Source of the DNA: CBIFVZ01 sp966185765 | GTDB lineage: Bacteria > Pseudomonadota > Gammaproteobacteria > Enterobacterales > Enterobacteriaceae | Direction of reading: 5' to 3' | NCBI GenBank assembly: GCA_966185765.1 | Contig: CBIFVZ010000011.1 | Span: forward strand, 1-64,000 | DNA: 64,000 bases | Part shown: in pieces, positions 25,305 to 34,424 of the stretch | Numbering within the stretch: the stretch's first letter is position 1 | Layout: each line of letters opens with the position of its first letter | Notes under the pieces: model-generated | Seen by the model: only the letters and a program-made list of their open reading frames with translations | The model's database searches: none | Told to the model about the DNA's origin: nothing | Program-made: the position numbers and the translations under genes

Positions 25305-26300
25305 TTACCCCTGCGCCGCCAGTGCTTCCTTTACCCAGCTGTCAAACAGTGGCTGGTGGGCCTTGATCCAACCGTCAACATGGCGCTGGATATCTGCTTC
25401 AGTCGCTTTACCTTCGTGCATCATGGCGTTCTGCGCGTTAATGTCGCTAATGGGCAGCTTCATCACCGAGAACAGTTTTGCCGCCGCCGGGTTTTTCTGC
25501 GCCCAGTCTTTGTTTGCCACAATATGCATTATGTTGACCGGGAAGCCGTAGTTAGCGCCATTCGGCAGTTTGGTGTCGATATCTTTCTGCGCACCTGGCA
25601 TAGCGGAGAACGGTACCTGCAACCAGACTACGTCTTTACCCGGTTTGAGTACGTCACTCACCCAGTAAGGTGTCCAGGTGTAATAAATAATCGGCTTACC
25701 ATCTTTATAGCGTGTGATGGTGTCGGCCATCATGGCTGCATAATTACCCTGATTGTGGGTGACCGTTTTTGCAAGCCCATAGGCGTCAATCTGGTGATTT
25801 ATGACCGCTTCACAGCCCCAGCCAGGGTTACAACCGGTCAGGTCAGCCTTGCCGTCACCGTTGGTATCAAACAGCTTTGCAATTTCAGGATCGTTAAGCT
25901 GTGCGATATTAGTAATGTGATACTGCTGCGCCGTTTTTTTATCAATCAGGTAGCCCTGCGCTGCGCCAGTAACATACACACCTTCGCGGTAGAATTTATT
26001 GTCCCCGCCTGCGGCTTTGTACATGTCATCGTGCAGTGGCTGCCAGTTAGTGGCAAGGAAGGTCACATCGCCGGCGGCCAGCGAGGTGTAAGCTACGTTG
26101 TAATCCACTTCACTGGGTTTTTCGACGTTATAGCCCAGCTTTTCCAGCCCGCGGCTCACCAGCAGCGTCTGGAAGGTTTCTTCCGTGATAGTGCTTTGGG
26201 CCGGTTTCACGGTAATGCCTTTTCCCGGTAAATCGCCAGCAAAAGCGTTTGATGAAATGAGGGTGGCAAAGGCGGTAGCGAAAAGAACAGAATGTCGCAT
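25305..26300 (-). CDS. proX: ProX, glycine betaine/proline periplasmic binding protein
   Basis: 331 residues with a signal peptide (to about AFA, residue 21), close to the 330 of K-12. It binds glycine betaine or proline betaine in the periplasm and hands them to ProVW. The tryptophans that form the betaine cage are in NWQPLHDD, TWTPYWVSD and VVWLQVPF. It is the last gene of proVWX, 53 bp after proW, and terminates in the left half of the split terminator. Expression should rise under high osmolarity through the proU promoter. Confidence 0.97.
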   Translation of the reverse strand: MRHSVLFATAFATLISSNAFAGDLPGKGITVKPAQSTITEETFQTLLVSRGLEKLGYNVEKPSEVDYNVAYTSLAAGDVTFLATNWQPLHDDMYKAAGGDNKFYREGVYVTGAAQGYLIDKKTAQQYHITNIAQLNDPEIAKLFDTNGDGKADLTGCNPGWGCEAVINHQIDAYGLAKTVTHNQGNYAAMMADTITRYKDGKPIIYYTWTPYWVSDVLKPGKDVVWLQVPFSAMPGAQKDIDTKLPNGANYGFPVNIMHIVANKDWAQKNPAAAKLFSVMKLPISDINAQNAMMHEGKATEADIQRHVDGWIKAHQPLFDSWVKEALAAQG

Positions 26301-26329
26301 CGTTATTCCTTTTATTATCAGATGAAGGC

Positions 26330-26348
26330 GGGCGGCCAGATGCCGCCC
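26330..26348 (-). other. proW-proX intercistronic hairpin
   Basis: GGGCGGC-CAGAT-GCCGCCC is a strong 7-bp stem between proW and proX with no U-run after it. It probably marks RNA processing or stability, letting proX be expressed above proVW, rather than termination. Confidence 0.45.
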
Positions 26349-26353
26349 GGCAC

Positions 26354-27442
26354 TTATTTAACGAAGGGGCGAAGCAGCAGGCCCAGTGGGCCGGTGGTAT
26401 ACCAGCGGCGGTTGCCGCGGCTGCGGGTATCGCGCCCCACAGACTGAGTGAGCCTGTCGAGCACGATGGCGAGAATGACGATACCTACGCCGCCTACCGC
26501 AGCCAGTCCCATATCGAGACGACCAATGCCGCGCAGCACCATCTGGCCAAGACCGCCGACGGCAATCATAGAGGCAATCACCACCATAGAGAGCGCCAGC
26601 ATCAGCGTCTGGTTCACCCCAGCCATGATGGTGGGCATTGCCAGCGGTAGTTGCACCTTAAACAGCATCTGGCGCGGGCTGGAGCCAAACGAGCGAGCCG
26701 CTTCAATAAGATCGGCGGGTACCTGATTAATACCAAGAATGGTCAGGCGCACGATAGGCGGCAGGGCAAAGATGATAGTCACCACCACGCCGGGCACGTT
26801 GCCAATACCAAACAGCATCACGATGGGAACCAGGTAAACGAAGGCTGGCGTAGTCTGCATGGCGTCAAGCAGTGGGCGGATAACGCGCGCCGCGCGTGGG
26901 CTGCGTGCAAGCCAGATACCGAGCGGCAGGCCAATCAGCATGCAAAACAGTAGTGCAGTCAGCACCAGCGAGAGTGTCACCATTGCCTGCGACCAGGCGC
27001 CGATGGCGCCAATAAGGGTAAGCGAAACCAGCGTAGCAACCCCCATGCTGAGGCTCGACATTTGCCAGGCGATCAGCGCAAAAACGATAATCGCTACCGG
27101 CGCAGGCAAGCCGGTCAGCAGTTGCTGAAACACATTCAGAATAGCGTCTACCGGTACGCGAATGCCCTGAAACACCGGGCGGAAATGGGTTACAACCCAG
27201 TCGATGGCGGTCGTCACCCAGCTATCGAGAGGAATCAGCGTGTTGTGAAACGGATCCAGGAAAGTGAAATGTTCAGGCGTGGGAGCCGGAGCGCTGTTAA
27301 GCCAGTCTGCGCTGCCGCCTTGTGTTGCCTGTGTAGGGTCACCCCAGGCATCGCTTGATGAGACGGTGCCCGGCGCGGGGTCTGGCGTGCTTTGGGTGGG
27401 CACTGCCTCACCGGTTGTCCACGGGTTGTTTTGTTCACGCAT
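26354..27442 (-). CDS. proW: ProW, glycine betaine ABC transporter permease
   Basis: 362 residues (354 in K-12). A hydrophilic N-terminal region of about 100 residues precedes the membrane helices. The EAA loop (EAARSFGSSPRQMLFKVQLPLAMP) that docks on ProV is plain. The ATG at 27442 overlaps the proV stop by 8 bp, the same arrangement as K-12; an ATG five codons earlier is also in frame but lies inside proV. It forms the channel of the ProVWX osmoprotectant importer. Confidence 0.96.
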   Translation of the reverse strand: MREQNNPWTTGEAVPTQSTPDPAPGTVSSSDAWGDPTQATQGGSADWLNSAPAPTPEHFTFLDPFHNTLIPLDSWVTTAIDWVVTHFRPVFQGIRVPVDAILNVFQQLLTGLPAPVAIIVFALIAWQMSSLSMGVATLVSLTLIGAIGAWSQAMVTLSLVLTALLFCMLIGLPLGIWLARSPRAARVIRPLLDAMQTTPAFVYLVPIVMLFGIGNVPGVVVTIIFALPPIVRLTILGINQVPADLIEAARSFGSSPRQMLFKVQLPLAMPTIMAGVNQTLMLALSMVVIASMIAVGGLGQMVLRGIGRLDMGLAAVGGVGIVILAIVLDRLTQSVGRDTRSRGNRRWYTTGPLGLLLRPFVK

Positions 27443-28637
27443 TGCTCGCTCCTTCACGGTCTAACGCCTGTAACAGCAGGCCTTTGGTGATGATGCCAAG
27501 GTACTGTTGTGCTTCATCAATCACCGGCAGTGGGCAGGGCGCCTGGCCGACTGGCGTGAGCAGTTCGCTTAGCGAGGTATCGGCCATGACGGCGGCAGGC
27601 GTGTCCAGCAGTGCCGCATCCAGCCCGCTACCCGCCGCCAGCGCGCTTTTGAGGGAATCAACGGAAACGATGCCAATGAATTTTTGACCGCGCTCTATCA
27701 CGTAGCCAAACTCCTGTGCATCGTCCTGCAACAGTTTGAGCGCAGAGCGAGGGCCGAAACCGGCGGTTTTACGCAGAATGCCGCCCGGTGCACGGCGCGC
27801 AATATCCTTCGCGCTAAAGACCTGGCTGATATCCACGCCGCGAAAGAAGGTGCGAACATAATCGTTGGCAGGGTTGTTCAGGATGTCGTCTGGTGTGCCG
27901 ACCTGTACGACCTCACCGTTTTGCATAATTGCAATACGATCGCCAATGCGCATAGCTTCATCAAGGTCGTGGGAAATAAATACCACGGTACGCTGATGTT
28001 TTGCCTGGAGCTTAACTAATTCATCCTGCATCTCAGTACGAATTAAGGGATCGAGTGCCGAGAATGCTTCGTCCATTAATAATATATCGGGGTTAATAGC
28101 CAGTGCGCGGGCTAATCCTACACGCTGGCGCATACCACCGGAAAGTTCATCAGGATAAGCGTGAGCATAATTTTCAAGCCCAACCTGGCGCAATGCCTCA
28201 AGTGCTTTTTCATGACGTACTTTGAGCGGTACACCGGCTAATTCCATGCCAAAGGCGGTATTATTCAGTACGGTCATATGTGGCATAAGGGCAAACGACT
28301 GAAATACCATTGCGATTTTCTTTTTACGCACGTTACGTAATTCGCTGACAGATATTTTTGCAATATCGACGCCGTCAATCAAAACCTGCCCACGGGTGGG
28401 TTCAATCAGACGATTGAGAAGGCGAACCATAGTGGACTTTCCTGAGCCGGAAAGCCCCATGATGACAAAAATCTCGCCTTCTTCAATGGTCAGACTGGCG
28501 TCTTTAACGCCAACAGAAAGCCCCGTTTTTTCCAGCAATTGTGCTTTAGTAAACCCTTTGTCGATATATTTGAAAGCCCGTTGTGGGTGCTCGCCAAATA
28601 TTTTATAAAGATTTTTAACTTCTAATTTAACTGCCAT
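27435..28637 (-). CDS. proV: ProV, glycine betaine ABC transporter ATPase
   Basis: 400 residues, the K-12 length. Walker A GLSGSGKST is near residue 60, followed by the signature LSGGMRQRVGLARAL and Walker B DILLMDEAFSALD. Two CBS domains at the C-terminus (about 280-400) sense ionic strength in related transporters. It powers betaine and proline betaine uptake with ProW and ProX. First gene of the operon; the promoter lies 67-94 bp upstream. Confidence 0.97.
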   Translation of the reverse strand: MAVKLEVKNLYKIFGEHPQRAFKYIDKGFTKAQLLEKTGLSVGVKDASLTIEEGEIFVIMGLSGSGKSTMVRLLNRLIEPTRGQVLIDGVDIAKISVSELRNVRKKKIAMVFQSFALMPHMTVLNNTAFGMELAGVPLKVRHEKALEALRQVGLENYAHAYPDELSGGMRQRVGLARALAINPDILLMDEAFSALDPLIRTEMQDELVKLQAKHQRTVVFISHDLDEAMRIGDRIAIMQNGEVVQVGTPDDILNNPANDYVRTFFRGVDISQVFSAKDIARRAPGGILRKTAGFGPRSALKLLQDDAQEFGYVIERGQKFIGIVSVDSLKSALAAGSGLDAALLDTPAAVMADTSLSELLTPVGQAPCPLPVIDEAQQYLGIITKGLLLQALDREGASNA

Positions 28638-28703
28638 GCAATATTATTATTCCCGTATTGGTCGATATAACATTATTCCTGAATAAAAAGAGAGTGCTTT
28701 TTT

Positions 28704-28731
28704 ACCCTAACATACTCAGATTCTGAGGCAA
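28704..28731 (-). promoter_or_regulatory. proU osmoregulated promoter (P2-like)
   Basis: On the minus strand TTGCCT (28731-28726), a 16-bp spacer containing CAGAATCTGAGTATGT, and TAGGGT (28709-28704) match the K-12 proU main promoter almost base for base. Flanking AT-rich DNA fits the known H-NS/StpA silencing of proU at low osmolarity. Confidence 0.8.
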
Positions 28732-28899
28732 CCCTTGACTTTCTGAAATGACGTTCAGAAGAAGGCATGCAAAACACGTAACTGAGCGTGTTATAAGGGC
28801 TGGGAGAAAGTCGCGCAGTAGTGTATTTTTCTCAAAGGAAGGGGCGCGTGAGTAATATTGAGACGATATTTTTCAGGGGATGTGCGGAAAATTATCTGG

Positions 28900-28935
28900 G
28901 TGCAAGAAAATATAGCCGGGCAGGCGTTGCCCGGC
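28900..28935 (-). terminator. nrdHIEF terminator
   Basis: After the nrdF stop on the minus strand, an 8-bp stem TGCCCGGC/GCCGGGCA... folds with a short loop (28915-28935) and is followed by TATATTTTCTTG. The rest of the 28638-28985 gap holds the proU promoter region and no gene. Confidence 0.6.
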
Positions 28936-28985
28936 AGGGGGAGTAATACAGATAAATAATAAGGTTTTAATTTCTGTTATTCATG

Positions 28986-29948
28986 TCAGAAATTCCAGTC
29001 TTCATCTTCGGTTTCAACCGCTTTGCCCATAACATAAGATGAGCCAGAGCCGGAGAAGAAATCGTGGTTCTCATCGGCGTTGGGCGACAGGGCGGCCATA
29101 ATTGCCGGGTTAACCTGCGCCATCTCGGCTGGAAACAGCGCGTCGTAACCCAGGTTCATCAGCGCCTTATTGGCGTTATAGCACAGGAAGGCTTTCACCT
29201 CCTCGACCCAACCCACTTCTGCGTAAAGCGCCTCGGTATAGGCGACTTCGTTGTCGTAGAGCGCCATCAGCAGTTCACAGGCAAAATCGCGTAGCTCCAC
29301 GCGCGCCTGCGGTGAGACGCTTTCCAACCCTTTCTGGTACTTATAACCAATGTAATAGCCGTGTACCGCTTCATCGCGAATGATAAGGCGAATCAGGTCG
29401 GCGGTATTGGTAAGCTTGCCGCGGCTGGACCAGTACACAGGTAGCCAGAAGCCGGAATAAAACAGGAAAGACTCCAGAAAGACGCTGGCAATTTTCTTTT
29501 TCAGCGGGTCGCTGTTGGCATAATGTTCAAGAATGATGCGTGCCTTATTTTGTAGCGCCGCGTTCTCCTCACTCCATGCGTAGGCAGCATCCACTTCCCG
29601 GCTTTGGCACAGCGTGGAGAAAATGGCGCTGTAGGAGCGGGCGTGTACGGCTTCCATAAAGCTAACGTTAGACAGCACGGCTTCTTCATGCGGCGTAATG
29701 GCATCCTGCATCAACGCCGGAGCACCGACGGTGTTCTGAATAGTGTCGAGCAGCGTCAGGCCGGTAAAAACGCGAATGGTGAGCTGCTGTTCTGTCGCGC
29801 TGAGCGTTTGCCAGGCGCTGATGTCGTTTGACAGCGGCACCTTCTCCGGTAACCAGAAGTTGCTGGTCAGGCGGTTCCACACCTCAAGATCTTTGTCATC
29901 CTGGATTTTGTTCCAGTTGATGGCACTGACGCGGGTTATCGGTTTCAT
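28986..29948 (-). CDS. nrdF: NrdF, class Ib ribonucleotide reductase small subunit
   Basis: 320 residues (319 in K-12). It carries the dimetal (Mn or Fe) site and tyrosyl radical that start nucleoside diphosphate reduction in NrdE. Ligand-bearing helices are visible: VSFMEAVHARSYSAIF (Glu, His), FLESFLFYSGFW and LIIRDEAVHGYYIGYK. Tyr at about 105 (SYSAIF) is the likely radical site. It ends the nrdHIEF operon, 9 bp after nrdE. Confidence 0.97.
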   Translation of the reverse strand: MKPITRVSAINWNKIQDDKDLEVWNRLTSNFWLPEKVPLSNDISAWQTLSATEQQLTIRVFTGLTLLDTIQNTVGAPALMQDAITPHEEAVLSNVSFMEAVHARSYSAIFSTLCQSREVDAAYAWSEENAALQNKARIILEHYANSDPLKKKIASVFLESFLFYSGFWLPVYWSSRGKLTNTADLIRLIIRDEAVHGYYIGYKYQKGLESVSPQARVELRDFACELLMALYDNEVAYTEALYAEVGWVEEVKAFLCYNANKALMNLGYDALFPAEMAQVNPAIMAALSPNADENHDFFSGSGSSYVMGKAVETEDEDWNF

Positions 29949-29957
29949 TTTTTCTCC

Positions 29958-32102
29958 TCAGAGCGCGCAGGACACGCAGCCCTCGATTTCCGTGCCTTCG
30001 AGCGCCATCTGACGCAGGCGAATGTAATAAAGCGTTTTGATTCCCTTTTTCCAGGCATAAATCTGTGCTTTGTTGATATCACGGGTGGTGGCGGTATCGG
30101 GGAAGAACAGCGTAAGAGACAGCCCCTGGTCGACGTGGCGCGTTGCCTCGGCGTAAGTGTCGATGATTTTTTCCGGGCCAATATCGTAGGCATCTTCATA
30201 CAGCGCAAGGTTGTCGTTGGTCATAAATGGCGCGGGATAGTAAACGCGACCGGTTTTCCCCTCTTTACGAATCTCAATGCGTGCGACAATCGGGTGAATA
30301 CTCGATGTGGCGTGGTTGATGTAGGAAATTGACCCCGTTGGTGGAATAGCCTGCAAGTTCTGGTTGTACAGACCCCACTGCATCACTTCATCGCGCAATG
30401 TTTGCCACATCTTTCGCGTCGGTATAGCAATACCTGAACGTGCAAACAGTTCGCGCACTTTTGCCGTTTTAGGCTCCCACGTTTGCTCCAGGTACGGACT
30501 GAAATACGCGCCGCTGGCGTAGCGCGACTGTTCAAAACCGGCAAAGCGTGCGCCGCGTTCGCGCGCAAGCTGACAGGAGGCGCGCAGGGCATGCCAGGTA
30601 ATGGTGTAAAAATAGATATTAGTGAAATCCAGCCCTTCTTCTGACCCATAGCGGATGCCTTCGCGCCCCAGATAACCGTGCAGATTCATCTGACCCAGGC
30701 CGATGGCGTGTGAGGCGGCGTTACCGGCTTCAATGGACGGCACTGAACGGATATGACTCATGTCAGAGACGGCGGTCAGTCCACGAATGGCCGTTTCAAC
30801 GGTACGGGCAAAATCTGGCGAATCCATTGTCAGGGCGATATTCAGCGAACCGAGGTTACAGGAGATGTCTTTGCCCGTGTGCCTGTAGTCGAGATTGTCG
30901 TGGTACTCACTTGGACTGTTGACCTGTAAGATCTCAGAACACAGATTGCTCATGTTCACGCGCCCGGCAATAGGGTTGGCACGGTTTACCGTGTCTTCAT
31001 ACATGATGTACGGGTAGCCGGACTCAAACTGAATCTCCGCCAGCGTCTGAAAGAAGCGTCTGGCGCTGATGGTGTTGCGGCGCACGCGTGTATCCGCCAG
31101 CAGCGTCTCATACATTTCTGAAATGCTGATATCACCGTAGGGTTTGCCGTACAGACGCTCCACATCGTAAGGGGAGAACAACGCCATTTGCGCGTTATCT
31201 TTCGCAAGCTGGAAAGTAATGTCCGGGATAACGACGCCGAGGGAGAGCGTTTTAATACGGATTTTTTCGTCGGCATTTTCGCGTTTGGTGTCAAGAAAAC
31301 GCAGAATATCCGGGTGATGGGCGTTCAGCCAGACGGCCCCTGCGCCCTGGCGTGCGCCAAGTTGATTCGCGTAGGAAAAGGCGTCTTCGAGCATTTTCAT
31401 TACCGGGATGATGCCCGAGGACTGGTTCTCGATGCGCTTAATGGGCGCGCCCGCTTCACGCAGGTTGGAAAGCAGGAATGAGACGCCACCACCGCGTTTG
31501 GAAAGCTGTAGCGCAGCGTTTACCGCACGGCCGATGGACTCCATATTGTCTTCAATACGCAGCAGGAAGCAGGAGACATATTCACCGCGCTGCTGCTTGC
31601 CGCAGTTGAGAAAGGTCGGCGTGGCGGGCTGGAAGCGCCCGCTCAGGATCTCTTCCATTAGCGCTATCGCAAGCGGTTCATCGCCCTGGGCGAGAGTTAA
31701 CGCCACCATGCAGGTGCGATCCGGGAAATGTTCCAGATAGCGTTTGTTATCAAAAGATTTCAGGGCATAGCTGTTATAGAACTTCCACGCGCCGAGGAAA
31801 GTTTTGAACACAAAGCCATAACGGTTAGCGCGGTTGAAAAGTTCACAGACGAAATCGTGAGAGTAGCGTCGCAATACCGTCGCGTCATAGAAACCCTCTT
31901 TAACCAGATAATTCAGGCGCGAGGAGGTATCCGCGAAGTGCTCCATATTGGGCTGCACGTGCTGGCTAATAAACTGCTCAACGGCCAGGTGGTCTTTATC
32001 AAATTGAATGTGCCCCTCTGTATCATACAGATTGAGCATGGCATTGAGCGCATGATAGTCCACTGGCGCGCCGTTTACGCGGATGTCTTCTGTTGTTGCC
32101 AA
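29958..32102 (-). CDS. nrdE: NrdE, class Ib ribonucleotide reductase catalytic subunit
   Basis: 714 residues, the K-12 length. It reduces ribonucleoside diphosphates to deoxy forms. The active-site blocks PATPTFLNCGKQQRGE, NMSNLCSEI (catalytic cysteine) and the tyrosine pair for radical transfer (KTLYYIRLRQMALEG) are present. The C-terminal CVSC pair is re-reduced by NrdH. It lacks the large N-terminal ATP-cone, as expected for class Ib. The start is TTG, 28 bp inside the nrdI 3' end, so translation is likely coupled. Confidence 0.97.
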   Translation of the reverse strand: MATTEDIRVNGAPVDYHALNAMLNLYDTEGHIQFDKDHLAVEQFISQHVQPNMEHFADTSSRLNYLVKEGFYDATVLRRYSHDFVCELFNRANRYGFVFKTFLGAWKFYNSYALKSFDNKRYLEHFPDRTCMVALTLAQGDEPLAIALMEEILSGRFQPATPTFLNCGKQQRGEYVSCFLLRIEDNMESIGRAVNAALQLSKRGGGVSFLLSNLREAGAPIKRIENQSSGIIPVMKMLEDAFSYANQLGARQGAGAVWLNAHHPDILRFLDTKRENADEKIRIKTLSLGVVIPDITFQLAKDNAQMALFSPYDVERLYGKPYGDISISEMYETLLADTRVRRNTISARRFFQTLAEIQFESGYPYIMYEDTVNRANPIAGRVNMSNLCSEILQVNSPSEYHDNLDYRHTGKDISCNLGSLNIALTMDSPDFARTVETAIRGLTAVSDMSHIRSVPSIEAGNAASHAIGLGQMNLHGYLGREGIRYGSEEGLDFTNIYFYTITWHALRASCQLARERGARFAGFEQSRYASGAYFSPYLEQTWEPKTAKVRELFARSGIAIPTRKMWQTLRDEVMQWGLYNQNLQAIPPTGSISYINHATSSIHPIVARIEIRKEGKTGRVYYPAPFMTNDNLALYEDAYDIGPEKIIDTYAEATRHVDQGLSLTLFFPDTATTRDINKAQIYAWKKGIKTLYYIRLRQMALEGTEIEGCVSCAL

Positions 32103-32485
32103 AATTTGCTCACTCCTTTACGCACGTTATCGATGTCTTGCGCAGTACCCAATAACTCAAAACGGTAGAGCACGGGCACGGCGCATTTTTTAGCAATGAT
32201 GTCGCCCGCCAGGCAGTACGCTTCACCGAAGTTGGTATTGCCTGAGGCGATGACGCCACGAAGCCAGGCGCGATTGCATTCATCGTTAAGAAAACGGATA
32301 ACCTGGCGCGGCACGGCACCCTTTGCGCCCCCGCCGCCGTAGGTGGGTGTCAGCAGGATAAAAGGTTCACTGACGCTGAACGTCTGTGCGTCATCAAGCG
32401 GGATACGCCGCGCCGGGAACGCCAGACGCTGGATAAAGCGGTGCGTGTTCTCTGACTGACTTGAGAAATACACCAGTAAGCTCAT
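32075..32485 (-). CDS. nrdI: NrdI, flavodoxin-like protein for NrdF activation
   Basis: 136 residues, the K-12 length. The FMN-binding phosphate loop is at the N-terminus (YFSSQSENTHRF) and TPTYGGGGAKGAVPRQV provides the second flavin loop. NrdI supplies an oxidant to load the manganese-tyrosyl cofactor of NrdF. It overlaps nrdH by 4 bp upstream and nrdE by 28 bp downstream. Confidence 0.96.
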   Translation of the reverse strand: MSLLVYFSSQSENTHRFIQRLAFPARRIPLDDAQTFSVSEPFILLTPTYGGGGAKGAVPRQVIRFLNDECNRAWLRGVIASGNTNFGEAYCLAGDIIAKKCAVPVLYRFELLGTAQDIDNVRKGVSKFWQQQKTSA

Positions 32486-32721
32486 ACGTGTGCCACGCTC
32501 TGACGCAGTCTGTTAATCATGTCGGGTCGAAAGCCACTCCAGCTGATCTCATCAGTGACGACGACGGGGAGCTGGCGGAAACCCTGTGCGCGTAACATGT
32601 CGCCAGCCTCTGGCTGGTTGTCGATATTAATCAGTTCAAAGTCGAAACCACGGCTTTCCATTGCGCGTTTTGTAGCCTGACACTGCACGCAGTTATTGCG
32701 AGTGTAAATAATAATGCGCAT
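32482..32721 (-). CDS. nrdH: NrdH, glutaredoxin-like electron donor
   Basis: 79 residues (81 in K-12) with the redox motif CVQC near residue 11 and the cis-proline block QLPVVV. It looks like a glutaredoxin but is reduced by thioredoxin reductase, and passes electrons to NrdE. The ATG at 32721 gives the K-12-like start MRIIIYTRNNC; the longer frame of 9 more codons is not used. First gene of nrdHIEF. Confidence 0.96.
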   Translation of the reverse strand: MRIIIYTRNNCVQCQATKRAMESRGFDFELINIDNQPEAGDMLRAQGFRQLPVVVTDEISWSGFRPDMINRLRQSVAHV

Positions 32722-32750
32722 GATTCGTATTTCCATTAAAAATAACAATC

Positions 32751-32767
32751 AGTGACGTTACGTCACT
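32751..32767. promoter_or_regulatory. 17-bp perfect inverted repeat in the nrdH leader
   Basis: AGTGACGT-T-ACGTCACT is an odd-centred perfect palindrome 30 bp upstream of the nrdH start codon and downstream of the NrdR boxes. It looks like a dimer-binding site or a short leader hairpin. I do not recognise the regulator. Confidence 0.5.
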
Positions 32768-32795
32768 GGGCCATCATGTGTTGCTGATGCTTTAG

Positions 32796-32842
32796 ATACT
32801 AGATGTAGTTGGTGTAACTTTCAATAGATCAACATATAGTGT
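32796..32842 (-). promoter_or_regulatory. Two NrdR boxes upstream of nrdHIEF
   Basis: On the minus strand, ACACTATATGTTGATC (32842-32827) and CAACTACATCTAGTAT (32811-32796) resemble the NrdR consensus ACACWATATATWGTGT. Their centres are 31 bp apart, three helical turns, the usual spacing for paired NrdR sites that repress ribonucleotide reductase genes. The 32843-33111 stretch further upstream shows no gene. Confidence 0.65.
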
Positions 32843-33111
32843 TTTTTTGGGTGGTGAAGCGTAGCAGGACATGCGCATACAACGCTGTAGGGCATTGTTA
32901 ATCAATAATGAACGGGGCAAATTACCGGGAGCAGGTGGAGCAAAATGATGTGTGTAGTAGCGTAAATAATTTAGCGCCGGGTAAAAAAATCTCTAAGAGT
33001 TGTGGCAGGAGAGGGGAGAAGAGGCTGTCATAGAGCAAGCAGCGAATGAAGCGCTGCTGCTCGCTTATTCACTGCCTGCGTGTGTTTTTACAGGGCGCCC
33101 TGAATGGTCAT

Positions 33112-33432
33112 TTAGCGCCGCGAAACCAGTAGCGCACCTAAAACAATACCTGCGACAGCCACAATGCCTGCACCGTATAACGGGCGCTCCTGCATCCAGG
33201 TGCAGGCGCAACTTGCTGCATCACGTGCGCGCTGGCCCGTGAGGCTGTTGCCGTTCAGGCGAGCGCGGGAGTCTTTCAGTAAGGATTTTGCTCGTTTCCT
33301 GATGTTTTTTGCCTCATCGCTGGCTTCATCTCCCCAGCTATTAAGGACATCTTCCAGCGTTTGTGCCAGTTCATTGATATCGGTGCCGATATCACGGTCG
33401 TCATCGATACTGCTGTGTCGTCTGCTAAACAT
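33112..33432 (-). CDS. ygaM: YgaM, ElaB/YqjD-family ribosome-associated membrane protein (DUF883)
   Basis: 106 residues (109 in K-12). A hydrophilic helical body ends in a C-terminal membrane helix (YGAGIVAVAGIVLGALLVSRR), the tail-anchored layout of ElaB/YqjD/YgaM. Relatives bind ribosomes and tether them to the inner membrane in stationary phase. The ATG at 33432 has a strong AGGAGG and matches the K-12 start; the long upstream frame runs back through ygaC and is a shadow. Usually RpoS-dependent in K-12. Confidence 0.9.
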   Translation of the reverse strand: MFSRRHSSIDDDRDIGTDINELAQTLEDVLNSWGDEASDEAKNIRKRAKSLLKDSRARLNGNSLTGQRARDAASCACTWMQERPLYGAGIVAVAGIVLGALLVSRR

Positions 33433-33592
33433 GCTTTCCTCCTGACGGGTTATCCTTACCTCAGTGTAGACCATCTCTGTAGCGAGACGTGGAACGTGGA
33501 AGGAGGGCGCGGGTTTGGAGAATTTTCCGAAAGCCGTAGGTATATCCTTACTGTAAGGTTGCCATGCAGTAAAAAGACGACGAGGAAAAACT

Positions 33593-33937
33593 ATGTATTT
33601 ACGACCCGATGAGGTAGCACGCGTTCTGGAAAAAGCCGGTTTTACAATGGATGCCGTCACTAACAAAGCGTACGGCTATCGCCGTGCTGAAAATTACGTT
33701 TACGTTAACCGTGAAGCGCGGATGGGACGTACGGCGCTGGTAATTCATCCAGGACTCAAAGAGCGCAGTCTTACGCTGGCAGAGCCTGCGACGGATATCA
33801 AAACCTGCGACCATTATCGCGAGTTCCCGCTGTGGCTGGGTGGCAACTCTCAGGAGCATTATGGTATTGCTCACGGTTTTAGCTCGCGTGTTGCACTGGA
33901 GCGCTACCTTGCAGGGCTATTTGGCGACGTTGAGTAA
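33593..33937 (+). CDS. ygaC: YgaC, DUF2002 family protein
   Basis: 114 residues, the K-12 length, with MYLRPDEVARVLEKAGF at the start and the repeated AYGYRRAENYVYVNREAR pattern typical of DUF2002. Soluble, no known function; K-12 ygaC is reported to be Fur-regulated. Divergent from ygaM, and convergent with alaE, 31 bp apart, in the K-12 order. Confidence 0.92.
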   Translation: MYLRPDEVARVLEKAGFTMDAVTNKAYGYRRAENYVYVNREARMGRTALVIHPGLKERSLTLAEPATDIKTCDHYREFPLWLGGNSQEHYGIAHGFSSRVALERYLAGLFGDVE

Positions 33938-33968
33938 GGTGTAGTACGCCTTCACATTTCTTTTCCCA

Positions 33969-34424
33969 TCAGGCACGGGTTTCGGCGCGGGTATAGCCGG
34001 TGACGCGAAACAGACGCCGGCAATAATCCAGAAAGTATCCGTAAGCAGCACCCATTAGCATCGACACCACCATATTTGAGCTGACTGCGGCTATTATTTG
34101 CGTGATGTCTGCGCCAACCGACCACAAAATTGCGGCATAGACCGGTGACTGAAAGGTGATATAAGCAAGTACATCGGCCAGTGTTTTTCCCCAACTGCGC
34201 GGCGTGATGCGGCGCGCAAAACGCATGAAGGCATCGCGATAAATACCGTAAGGCCAGGCAATTACAATATTGACCGGGATCGAAACCAGACGTGATGAGA
34301 GCGACTGTTCAACGCTCATGCCGGAAATAAAGATTTCTATTAGCATCCCCACCACAAAGCAGTAAACGACCATAGCGAACGTGTCAGAAGCTGCGTGGCG
34401 TAGCCGTGATGCATAAAGCGACAA
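33969..34424 (-). CDS. alaE: AlaE, L-alanine exporter
   Basis: 151 residues (149 in K-12) with four membrane helices. It exports excess L-alanine using the proton gradient. A GxxxG-like motif (GMLIEIFISGMS, GAAYGYFLDYCR) linked to oligomer formation is present. The start is TTG, strongly supported by GGAGG 5 nt upstream; the next ATG is too deep. In K-12 expression is induced by alanine through Lrp. Confidence 0.94.
   Translation of the reverse strand: MSLYASRLRHAASDTFAMVVYCFVVGMLIEIFISGMSVEQSLSSRLVSIPVNIVIAWPYGIYRDAFMRFARRITPRSWGKTLADVLAYITFQSPVYAAILWSVGADITQIIAAVSSNMVVSMLMGAAYGYFLDYCRRLFRVTGYTRAETRA

Noticed and set aside
33091..33102. CAGGGCGCCCTG palindrome after ygaM as a terminator
   Set aside because: It has no loop, so it cannot form a normal terminator hairpin, and only a short A/T stretch follows.
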